From Micromonospora sp. NBRC 110009 (lineage in GTDB: Bacteria; Actinomycetota; Actinomycetes; Mycobacteriales; Micromonosporaceae), in assembly GCF_030518795.1 (NCBI RefSeq), contig NZ_CP130427.1:1054001-1118000 (forward strand): a stretch of DNA of 64,000 nucleotides, read 5' to 3'. The translations under genes and the position numbers were made by a program. This document shows, one piece after another, positions 41,745 to 49,197 of the stretch. The first letter of the stretch is position 1. Every line of letters starts with the position of its first letter. The notes under the pieces were generated by a model that saw only the letters and a program-made list of their open reading frames with translations, ran no database searches and was not told the DNA's origin.

Positions 41745-42614
41745 TTGAGACTGACCGTTCACCGCCGCGTCCTGCTCGGCGTCGCGCTCGCCGCTGCGCT
41801 GGCGCCACTGCCGCTGGCCGGGCCAGCGGGCGCGTCCGGGCCTGCGGGATCGGCCGCGCCGCCCGTGGCGCTGCGCGTGGCCACCTACAACATCCACGCG
41901 GGGGCCGGCGAGGACAACGTCTTCGACCTGGCCCGGACCGCCGAGGCGATCCGGGCGCTGAACGCCGACGTGGTCGGCCTGCAGGAGGTCGACGTCCACT
42001 GGGGAGCACGCAGCAACTTCGTGGACGAGGCCCAGGAGCTGTCCGGGCGACTAGGCATGCGGGCCTTCTTCGCGCCGATCTACGACATGGATCCGCCGAC
42101 CGCCGATGCGCCCCGCCAGCAGTACGGGGTCGCGGTCCTCAGCCGTTATCCGATCCTCGAGGCCGAGAACCACGAGATCACCCGGCTCTCGACCCAGGTG
42201 CCCAACCCGGTACCCGCCCCGGCACCGGGCTTCGCCGAGGTGACGATCAACGTACGAGGCGCGCACGTGCACGTGTACTCCACACACCTCGACTACCGGG
42301 CGGACCCGACTGTGCGGCGCATGCAGGTCGCGGACACGCTGGACATCCTGGCCGCCGACTCCGGACCGAAGGTGCTGGTCGGTGACCTCAACGCGGAGCC
42401 GGGGGCACCCGAGCTGGCCGCCCTGTGGCAGGACCTGCGTGACGCCGCCCCGACCGGCGGCAAGACGTACCCGGCGATCAATCCGGTGAAGCGGATCGAC
42501 GTCATCAGCGTCTCGCCGGACATCACCGTGCTGGGCACGGAGACCGCGGCGACCGCGGCGTCGGACCACCGGCCGGTGGTCACCGACCTCCTGCTGCACC
42601 AACGCGGCAACTGA
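41745..42614 (+). CDS. Secreted endonuclease/exonuclease/phosphatase-family protein
   Basis: The product has 289 residues from a TTG with GGAGGA 4 bases upstream. A signal peptide covers about 1-32 (VLLGVALAAALAPLPLAG). The EEP fold motifs are visible: VATYNIHAGAG, VGLQEVDVHWG, YSTHLDYR, VLVGDLNAEPG and SDHRPVVTD. It should be a metal-dependent phosphodiesterase acting outside the cell on nucleic acid, lipid or inositol phosphates. It is followed by a terminator. Confidence 0.85.
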   Translation: MRLTVHRRVLLGVALAAALAPLPLAGPAGASGPAGSAAPPVALRVATYNIHAGAGEDNVFDLARTAEAIRALNADVVGLQEVDVHWGARSNFVDEAQELSGRLGMRAFFAPIYDMDPPTADAPRQQYGVAVLSRYPILEAENHEITRLSTQVPNPVPAPAPGFAEVTINVRGAHVHVYSTHLDYRADPTVRRMQVADTLDILAADSGPKVLVGDLNAEPGAPELAALWQDLRDAAPTGGKTYPAINPVKRIDVISVSPDITVLGTETAATAASDHRPVVTDLLLHQRGN

Positions 42615-42648
42615 TCCTGGGCCGCCCGAGCGGCAGCCGACCCGCCAA

Positions 42649-42682
42649 GGGGGTGCTCCGATCGTGGGACGGGAGCACCCCC
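42649..42682 (+). terminator. Terminator hairpin after the EEP-family gene
   Basis: A perfect 11-bp stem (GGGGGTGCTCC 42649-42659 with GGAGCACCCCC 42672-42682) lies 35 bases beyond the stop. Confidence 0.75.
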
Positions 42683-42859
42683 CGAGCCTGGATCCCCGCG
42701 GGCGCCGCAGGTGGACGTGACGTAGCGAACAACCTTCGGCCGGCCGATCCTGCCGGCCCACGGCGGCTGACTAGCGTGGAGGCAGCAGGGAGCCGCCGAT
42801 CCACCTCAGGCCTCGCGGACCGCCTCGGGGCCTTCGTGCACAACCGCCAGGGAGGGCGC

Positions 42860-44179
42860 ATGCAGTCGCGCACCGATCTCATCGAGGACCTGATGGGGCG
42901 CTTCCCCCACGTGCCGAAAGAGGCGGTCATCAAGGAGGACCTGCTGCGGGGCGGCCTGGCCTTCGACGACTCGGCGTTGACCGACAACGAGAGCGGGGCC
43001 GTCAAGCCCAAGTCGTACTTCATCTTCTCCTTCGACCACCGGACCTTGCCGGACCTGGGCACCGCCGCGCTGCGCAGGCCACCGGAGGAGATCGTGCTCA
43101 CCGGCGGCCCGTACGGGCTGCGCCGTACGGTCGTCTCGGTCCGTACCAACCCCGACTCGCCGTACCGGGTCAAGGACGACGGCGACGGCCGCCTGCGGTT
43201 GTTCCTGGACGGCCGGCCGATCGCCGACGTCGGGCTGCCCCCGATGCCGGACTACTACCGGCACACGCTGGCCAACGGAAAGTCGGTGATGGAGGTCGCC
43301 CCAACGATCCAGTGGGGCTACCTCATCTACCTGACCGTGTTCCGGGTCTGCCAGTACTTCGGGGCCAAGGAGGAATGCCAGTACTGCGACATCAACCACA
43401 ACTGGCGTCAGCACAAGCAGGCCGGTCGCCCGTACACCGGGGTCAAGCCCGTCGACGAGGTGCTGGAGGCGCTGGAGATCATCGACCGGCACGACACCAC
43501 CGGCGCGTCGCAGGCGTACACCCTGACCGGCGGCAGCATCACGTCCAAGGTCGACGGGCTGGCCGAGGCCGACTTCTACGGCCGGTACGCCCAGGCGATC
43601 GAGGAGCGGTTCCCGGGCCGGTGGATCGGCAAGGTGGTCGCCCAGGCGTTGCCCCGGGCCGACGTGCAGCGGTTCCACGACTACGGCATCCGGATCTACC
43701 ACCCCAACTACGAGGTGTGGGACAAGCGGCTGTTCGAGCTCTACTGCCCCGGCAAGGAGCGATATGTAGGTCGGGAGGAGTGGCACCGACGGATCCTCGA
43801 CTCCGCCGAGATCTTCGGGCCGCGTAACGTCATCCCGAACTTCGTCGCGGGCGTCGAGATGGCCGCCCCGTACGGCTTCACCAGCGTGGACGAGGCGATC
43901 GACTCCACCACCGAGGGCCTGCAGTACTTCATGTCCCGGGGCATCACCCCGCGGTTCACCACCTGGTGCCCCGAGCCGACCACCCCGCTCGGCAGGACCA
44001 ACCCACAGGGTGCGCCGCTCGAATACCACATCCGGCTGCTGGAGGCCTACGCCGCGACCATGAAGGCCAACGGCCTGTCCAGCCCGCCCGGGTACGGCCC
44101 GGCCGGCGCCGGCCGAGCGGTCTTCTCGGTCAGCTCCTTCATGGACAGTCTGCCCGCCGATCCGGAGCCGGAGTCGTAA
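42860..44179 (+). CDS. Radical SAM protein with CX8CX2C cluster motif
   Basis: The product has 439 residues from ATG 42860, which has GGAGGG 3-4 bases upstream. An N-terminal region (about 1-130) includes KSYFIFSFDHRTLPDLG. The cluster ligands are read as Cys164, Cys173 and Cys176 in RVCQYFGAKEECQYCDIN, a CX8CX2C spacing rather than the usual CX3CX2C. YTLTGGSIT and a later barrel follow. It should bind a 4Fe-4S cluster and SAM in the cytoplasm. The substrate is unknown. It appears monocistronic, after a terminator and a 177-base leader with nothing obvious in it. Confidence 0.82.
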   Translation: MQSRTDLIEDLMGRFPHVPKEAVIKEDLLRGGLAFDDSALTDNESGAVKPKSYFIFSFDHRTLPDLGTAALRRPPEEIVLTGGPYGLRRTVVSVRTNPDSPYRVKDDGDGRLRLFLDGRPIADVGLPPMPDYYRHTLANGKSVMEVAPTIQWGYLIYLTVFRVCQYFGAKEECQYCDINHNWRQHKQAGRPYTGVKPVDEVLEALEIIDRHDTTGASQAYTLTGGSITSKVDGLAEADFYGRYAQAIEERFPGRWIGKVVAQALPRADVQRFHDYGIRIYHPNYEVWDKRLFELYCPGKERYVGREEWHRRILDSAEIFGPRNVIPNFVAGVEMAAPYGFTSVDEAIDSTTEGLQYFMSRGITPRFTTWCPEPTTPLGRTNPQGAPLEYHIRLLEAYAATMKANGLSSPPGYGPAGAGRAVFSVSSFMDSLPADPEPES

Positions 44180-44185
44180 CGCGGT

Positions 44186-44773
44186 TCAGCCGGTGAGCGT
44201 CGCGAGGAAGTCGTCGACGAGTCGGGTCTGCGTCGCGGCCGGCAGCCGCTCGGGGTCGAACAGCGCCTGGACCACCAGGCCGTGGGTGAACGCCAGTGCC
44301 GTCGTGGCGAGCCGGCCCGGGTCGCCGTCGGGCAGCTCGCCCAGCCGTTGGGCGTCCTCGATGCAGGCGCGCAGGCCTGCCCGGATGCGCTCGTAGCGGA
44401 GGGTCTGGGCGGCGAACAGGTCGGGGTCGGAGAGGGCGACATCCCAGGAGCCGACCCAGATCCGGTTCATCGCCGCCGCATCTGGGGTCAGCGGGAGGAT
44501 GTTGAGGATCTGCGTGCGCAGTGCCGCCAGTCCGGGCGCGGGGGCGGCCTGCCGGGGTCGCTGCGCGGTGCGCACCTCGAGGATGTCCAGGGCGTGGGCG
44601 ATCAGTTCCCGCTTGCCCGCGAAGTAGTGGGTGACGAGCCCGGTCGAGGAGCCGAGGGCCGCGGCGACGGCGCGCATGGTGAGGCCGCCGAAGCCGTGCT
44701 CGGCCAGGACCTGCCACACCGCCTCCGAGACGTCCTGGCGGCGGGAGTCGTGGTCGGTCCGTGCGGGGGTCAT
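44186..44773 (-). CDS. TetR-family regulator
   Basis: The product has 195 residues from an ATG. The helix-turn-helix is at about 12-58 (VLAEHGFGGLTMRAVAAALG, STGLVTHYFAGKRELIAHAL), followed by a helical ligand domain. It is divergent from the GNAT-NTF2 gene. A TACGCT -10-like box lies 8 bases before the ATG, so the transcript may be leaderless. Confidence 0.92.
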   Translation of the reverse strand: MTPARTDHDSRRQDVSEAVWQVLAEHGFGGLTMRAVAAALGSSTGLVTHYFAGKRELIAHALDILEVRTAQRPRQAAPAPGLAALRTQILNILPLTPDAAAMNRIWVGSWDVALSDPDLFAAQTLRYERIRAGLRACIEDAQRLGELPDGDPGRLATTALAFTHGLVVQALFDPERLPAATQTRLVDDFLATLTG

Positions 44774-44786
44774 GGTCTGTTAGCGT

Positions 44787-44808
44787 ACATGCCAAACGTT
44801 TGTTATGT
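44787..44808. promoter_or_regulatory. TetR operator candidate
   Basis: A 22-bp dyad ACAT-N2-CAAACGTTTG-N2-ATGT, with a perfect 10-bp core at 44793-44802, lies in the 48-base divergent region between the TetR and GNAT-NTF2 genes. Confidence 0.65.
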
Positions 44809-44821
44809 GCGGAGGTCTGTG

Positions 44822-45832
44822 ATGATCGCGCTGCCCCTCGCTCCCTCGGCCATGCTGCGCCCGCTCGAGCCGTGGCACGCCGAGGAGTTCCTCGCCCACC
44901 TGGACCGGGCGCGCGAGCACATCGCGCCGTGGGTCTCCCCCGCGTTCGTCGCCCGCGACGTCGGCGAGGCTCGCGCGGTTCTGGCGCGGTACGCGGACAA
45001 GCGGGCTCAGGACAGCGGCGGTATCTGGGGCATCTGGTGGGACGACCGGCTGGTCGGCGGCGTCATGTTCGTTTCCTTCGACACCGCGCTGGGCGTCTGT
45101 GAGGCGGGCTGCTGGCTGGAGCCCGGCGCGCAGGGCCAGGGCCTGATCACCCGCGCCGCGGAACAGATCATCGGCTGGGCGGTCGAGGAACGCGGCATCG
45201 CTCGCGTCGAGTGGCGCACCAAGTCGCGCAACACGCGCAGCATCGCGGTGGCGCAGCGGCTGGGCATGAGCCGCGACGGGACGTTGCGTCAGGTCTACCC
45301 GGACGGCGCGGGCGGACGGACCGATCTGGAGATCTGGTCCGTGCTGGCCGACGAGTGGCGGGCCGGCTGCGCCGGCCGGCCGGGCCCGGCCAGCACCACG
45401 GACGTCATGTCCGCCGAGGTGAAGGCCGAACTCGACGGCCTGATGGCCACCTTCCTGGGCGCCTTCGCCAACCCGGGCGGCGCCCGGCCGAACGTGGCAG
45501 CGATCGAAGAGGTGTTCATCCCCGAAGGGATGATCATCAGCAACGCCGGCACCACCCCGGTGATCTACGACCTGCGCAGGTTCGTCGAACCTCGCGAGAA
45601 GATCCTCACCGACGGGACGCTGACCGAGTTCCAGGAATGGGAGACCTCGGAGACCACCGAGATCTTCGGCTCGATCGCCCACCGGTTCAGCGAGTACCGG
45701 AAGTCGGGCTACCTCAACGGCGAGTGGTTCGAGGGCCGGGGCATGAAGACGACCCAGTTCGTCAAGACCCCGTCGGGCTGGAAGATGAGCTCGCTGGCCT
45801 GGGACGACGAGCCCGCCACGACAGGTGCTTGA
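44822..45832 (+). CDS. GNAT acetyltransferase fused to an NTF2-like domain
   Basis: The product has 336 residues from an ATG with GGAGGT upstream. Residues 1-180 are a RimJ/RimL-like GNAT domain with the acetyl-CoA loop PGAQGQGL at 101-108. Residues about 196-330 form a second NTF2/SnoaL-like alpha-beta domain (MSAEVKAELDGLMATFLGAF, HRFSEYRKSGYLNGEWFEG, FVKTPSGWKMSSLAWDDE). The Met at 196 has no ribosome site, so the frame is probably one protein. Divergent TetR control is likely. Substrates are unknown. Confidence 0.8.
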   Translation: MIALPLAPSAMLRPLEPWHAEEFLAHLDRAREHIAPWVSPAFVARDVGEARAVLARYADKRAQDSGGIWGIWWDDRLVGGVMFVSFDTALGVCEAGCWLEPGAQGQGLITRAAEQIIGWAVEERGIARVEWRTKSRNTRSIAVAQRLGMSRDGTLRQVYPDGAGGRTDLEIWSVLADEWRAGCAGRPGPASTTDVMSAEVKAELDGLMATFLGAFANPGGARPNVAAIEEVFIPEGMIISNAGTTPVIYDLRRFVEPREKILTDGTLTEFQEWETSETTEIFGSIAHRFSEYRKSGYLNGEWFEGRGMKTTQFVKTPSGWKMSSLAWDDEPATTGA

Positions 45833-45970
45833 GGACCCAGCCTCCGCCTGAGTCGCGGCCAGCCGGCACGAACCCGTTTCGGCTGTGCGAGACGACACAC
45901 CGGCAGGTCATCACAGACCCGACCGGTACCTCGTCTACCGGGGTGAGACCTGCTGAAAGGAACCGCAGCC

Positions 45971-46897
45971 ATGAGAGTTCTGCTCGCGGGCGCCTCGGGC
46001 GCCGTCGGTACGCCCCTCACCCGCCAACTCATCGCCGCCGGCCACGAGGTGGTCGGCATCAGCCGCAGCCAGACCAACGCCGAGCGGCTGCGCACCGCCG
46101 GCGCCGAGGCCGTGGTGGCCGACGTGCTGGACCGCGAGCAGCTGCTCGCCGCCGTACGGGGCGTGCGGGCCGACACGGTCGTGCACGAGTTGACCGCGCT
46201 GGGCACCACGAAGATGCGGGAGGCGCTGCAGGGCACGAACAGCCTGCGTACCACCGGAACCGCCAACCTTCTCGCGGCGGCCCGGGCGGTCGGCGCCCAC
46301 CGTTTCGTCACCCAGTCGATCGTGCTCGGGTACGGCTACCGCGACCACGGCCCGCACGTGATCAGCGAGGACGACCCGTTCGCCGAGCCCGTGAGCGGCA
46401 CGCTCGGTGACGCCGTCGCGGCCATCCGCTCCACAGAGGAGCAGGTGTTCGCGGCCGACGAGATGGAGGGCATCGCGCTGCGCTACGGATTCTTCTACGG
46501 CCAGGACAGCATGACCCGCATGCTCGTCAACCTGGTGCGCAAGCGCCGGTTGCCGGTGCCCTCGTCCGGCGGTTTCGCCAATTTCATCTACCTCGAGGAC
46601 GCCGCCGCTGCCACCATGGCCGCCATGGAGAAGGGGCGCGCCGGACAGGCGTACAACATTGTCGACGACGAGCCGGTGCGCTGGGGGGACTACCTGGACA
46701 CGCTCGCGGCCGAGTTCGGGGCGCGCCGGCCGTGGCGGGTCCCGAGCTGGATGCTGCGGCCCATCCCGTACGCCCACGCGATGATGACCACCTCGATGCG
46801 GGTCTCCAACGCCAAGGCCAAGCGCGAGCTGGGCTGGGCGCCGGCGGTGCCGACCTACCGCGAGGGCATCCCGCTGGTCGCGAGAGCGAGCCGCTGA
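45971..46897 (+). CDS. NAD-dependent epimerase/dehydratase-like protein
   Basis: The product has 308 residues from an ATG with GAAAGGAA upstream. It is an extended SDR: VLLAGASGAVGTPL near 3-16 binds NAD(P), HELTAL and the helix after it follow, and the C-terminal SNAKAKRELGWAP is typical of sugar-nucleotide-type epimerases. The usual YxxxK dyad is not obvious (the candidate region reads YGFFYG), so catalysis may be altered. Confidence 0.85.
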   Translation: MRVLLAGASGAVGTPLTRQLIAAGHEVVGISRSQTNAERLRTAGAEAVVADVLDREQLLAAVRGVRADTVVHELTALGTTKMREALQGTNSLRTTGTANLLAAARAVGAHRFVTQSIVLGYGYRDHGPHVISEDDPFAEPVSGTLGDAVAAIRSTEEQVFAADEMEGIALRYGFFYGQDSMTRMLVNLVRKRRLPVPSSGGFANFIYLEDAAAATMAAMEKGRAGQAYNIVDDEPVRWGDYLDTLAAEFGARRPWRVPSWMLRPIPYAHAMMTTSMRVSNAKAKRELGWAPAVPTYREGIPLVARASR

Positions 46898-46955
46898 GCG
46901 TCCGCCGATCATCACCCCTGGACAGAAGGTCCGGGATCGGTGAGGATCGGCCGTC

Positions 46956-47768
46956 ATGGCCCCCACGACGGCTGACTCCACCGAGCGCGGCGAACTGCCC
47001 GGCGAAATCCTTGCCGTGGCGGGGCGGCTGGCCGACCTGATCGGCGGGCTGCCCCGCGCCGACGTCCCCATCCCCGGTGCGGACTGGACCGTCGCCGAAG
47101 CGGCGGCCCACCTGGCGATGGCCAACGAGCTCATGGCGACGATCGCCGCCGGCCGACCGGCGACGCACGGCGACGGGACGAAGGCCGGGCTGGCCGCCGC
47201 GAACGCCCAGGCGCTGAGCGAGGACGCCGAGCGCGAACCGGCCGTACTCGCGCAGCGGATCGCCGGACAGGCCGCCGCGTTCCTCGAGGCGGCCCGGGTC
47301 CGGCCCGCCGCCGAGATCGTCGACACGCCCATGGGCCCGATGCCGCTGGGCGTGTTCGGCTGCTACCTGCTGGCGCACATGTTGAGCCACGGCACCGCGA
47401 TCGCCGCCGCCCTCCGGCAACCGCCGATCGTGCGGCCGCGGCACGTCGAGTTGATCCTCCCGTTCATCCACGCCACGATGCCCCGCCTCGTCGACCAGGC
47501 CGCCGTGCGCGGCCTGAGCGCGTGCTACGAGCTGCGGCTGCGCGGCGTCTCCCGGTTCTGGGTGCGGTTCACCGACGGGGCCGCCGCGGTCAGCGACACC
47601 GCGCCGGGACGGGTGGACTGCACCATCTCGGTCGACCCGGTGTCGTTCTTCCTGCTCAGCGCCGGCCTGAGCGGCCAGTGGCCGTTGATCGCGCGCGGAA
47701 AGCTGCGGGCGTGGGGCCGCAGGCCGTGGCTGGCCTTCCGATTCCTGAACTTCTTCGCCATCCCCTGA
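46956..47768 (+). CDS. MDMPI/DinB-like protein with C-terminal SCP2-like domain
   Basis: The product has 270 residues from an ATG. An N-terminal helical bundle (about 15-160) resembles mycothiol-dependent maleylpyruvate isomerase/DinB-like proteins, with WTVAEAAAHLAMAN and the conserved-type HMLSHG. A C-terminal SCP2-like sterol-carrier fold (about 185-265) includes RVDCTISVDPVSFFLL. It may use mycothiol as cofactor and bind a lipid-like ligand; both are inferences from family. Confidence 0.75.
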   Translation: MAPTTADSTERGELPGEILAVAGRLADLIGGLPRADVPIPGADWTVAEAAAHLAMANELMATIAAGRPATHGDGTKAGLAAANAQALSEDAEREPAVLAQRIAGQAAAFLEAARVRPAAEIVDTPMGPMPLGVFGCYLLAHMLSHGTAIAAALRQPPIVRPRHVELILPFIHATMPRLVDQAAVRGLSACYELRLRGVSRFWVRFTDGAAAVSDTAPGRVDCTISVDPVSFFLLSAGLSGQWPLIARGKLRAWGRRPWLAFRFLNFFAIP

Positions 47769-47825
47769 CGGCCCGACCCTCGTCGGTGGGCTGAGAACTC
47801 ATGTCCGAAGTGGCTGGACACCATG

Positions 47826-47853
47826 ATAATACTCAGTATTATACCCGGTATAA
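47826..47853 (+). promoter_or_regulatory. Two overlapping palindromes, PadR operator candidates
   Basis: ATAATACT-C-AGTATTAT (47826-47842) and TTATACC-C-GGTATAA (47839-47853) are perfect palindromes that overlap by four bases, 20 bases before the PadR start. A TATTAT -10 box (47837-47842) with CTGGAC 17 bases upstream lies within them. This AT-rich island stands out in the GC-rich surroundings. Confidence 0.65.
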
Positions 47854-47872
47854 CTACGCGGGGTGGTGGACC

Positions 47873-48475
47873 ATGAGCATTCGACATGCGTTGCTGGCAC
47901 TGCTGACCGAGGGATCGAAGTACGGCCTGCAACTGCGGCAGGAGTTCGAGGCCCGCACGGGCGAGGTCTGGCCGCTCAACGTCGGCCAGGTCTACACGAC
48001 GCTGCAGCGCCTCGAACGCGAAGAGCTCGTCGAGTCGGACGAGGCCGGCCGCGACGGCGCGCAGCGCCGGTTCCGGATCACGACCGGCGGCGAGCGGGAA
48101 CTGGACCGGTGGTTGCGGACGCCGCCCGACGTCACGCATCCACCGCGCGACGAACTCGTCATCAAAGTGCAGGTGGCGGTGCGGATGCCGGGTATCGACG
48201 TACGGGAGATCCTCCAGGTCCACCGCCGGCGTCTGGTCGAGGAGATGCAGCGCTACACCCACCTCAAGGCCGACGCGGACCCCGACGACATCGCCCTCGG
48301 CCTGGTCGTCGACGCGGAGCTGTTCCGGCTCGAGTCGGTGGTGCGCTGGCTCGACGCGGCCGACGCCCGGCTGCGCCGCCTACCGGCCACTCCCCCGGCC
48401 GCCGAGGCCGACGCCGCACCGGACGACCTGGCCGGCACCGATGCCGCGCCGGCCCGCGAGGGGGCCCGCCGATGA
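47873..48475 (+). CDS. PadR-family regulator
   Basis: The product has 200 residues from an ATG. The PadR winged helix is at about 1-80 (ALLALLTEGSKYGLQLRQEF, PLNVGQVYTTLQRLEREELV), with a C-terminal helical domain (about 95-165) and a disordered Ala/Asp tail. It overlaps the ABC ATPase gene by ATGA. It should control the operon it heads through the upstream palindromes. Confidence 0.92.
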   Translation: MSIRHALLALLTEGSKYGLQLRQEFEARTGEVWPLNVGQVYTTLQRLEREELVESDEAGRDGAQRRFRITTGGERELDRWLRTPPDVTHPPRDELVIKVQVAVRMPGIDVREILQVHRRRLVEEMQRYTHLKADADPDDIALGLVVDAELFRLESVVRWLDAADARLRRLPATPPAAEADAAPDDLAGTDAAPAREGARR

Positions 48476-49197
48476 GCGCCGTGCTGAGCATGCGCCAGGT
48501 GTCCAAGGTGTACGGCACCGGCAACGCCGCCGTGCACGCGCTGCGGCAGGTCGACCTCACCGTGGACCCGGGCGAGTTGGTGGCCATCATGGGCCCGAGC
48601 GGCTCCGGCAAGAGCACCCTGCTGACGATCGCCGGCAGCCTTGAGGAGCCCACCGACGGCGAGGTGCTGGTCTGCGGCAGCGACGTGTCGGCCATGTCCG
48701 CCGACGCGCGGGCCCGGATGCGGCGCCGCTCCATCGGCTTCGTGTTCCAGGACCTGAACCTGCTGGCCGGGCTGTCGGCCGTCGAGAATGTGGCGCTGCC
48801 GCTAGAACTCGACGGCGTCGGCGCGCGGGCCGCCCGCGCGGAGGGCCTGCGCGTACTGGAGGAGTTGGGGCTGGCCGAGCGGGCCGCCCACTTCCCCGAC
48901 GACCTGTCCGGCGGCGAACGCCAGCGGGTCGCGATCGCCCGGGCGGTGGTCGGCGAGCGGCGGCTGCTGCTCGCCGACGAGCCCACCGGCGCGCTGGACT
49001 CGGTCAACGGCGAGGCGGTCATGCGGATGCTGCGCGCGGCCTGCAAGCGCGGGATCGCCGGGGTCATGGTGACCCACGACGCGCAGCTCGCCTCCTGGGC
49101 CGACCGGGTGGTGTTCCTCCGGGACGGCCGGGTCGTCGACCAGACCGCGCCATCGATCGGCCCGGACACCCTGCTGGCCGGGGATGTGACGTCGTGA
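48472..49197 (+). CDS. ABC transporter ATPase, LolD/MacB type
   Basis: The product has 241 residues. The motifs are Walker A GPSGSGKST, Q-loop FVFQDLNLL, signature LSGGERQRVA and Walker B LLLADEPTGALDS. The type fits FtsX-like exporters such as MacB, LolD or BceA. It overlaps the permease start by four bases (GTGA). It powers the permease encoded next. Confidence 0.93.
   Translation: MSAVLSMRQVSKVYGTGNAAVHALRQVDLTVDPGELVAIMGPSGSGKSTLLTIAGSLEEPTDGEVLVCGSDVSAMSADARARMRRRSIGFVFQDLNLLAGLSAVENVALPLELDGVGARAARAEGLRVLEELGLAERAAHFPDDLSGGERQRVAIARAVVGERRLLLADEPTGALDSVNGEAVMRMLRAACKRGIAGVMVTHDAQLASWADRVVFLRDGRVVDQTAPSIGPDTLLAGDVTS

Noticed and set aside
42653..42859. Extended N-terminus for the radical SAM gene
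   Set aside because: The extra 69 codons begin inside a terminator hairpin, have low-complexity composition and lack a ribosome site; ATG 42860 has GGAGGG.
45407..45832. Separate NTF2-like gene starting at Met196 of the GNAT frame
   Set aside because: No ribosome site precedes this ATG and no stop separates the domains, so a fusion is the simpler reading.
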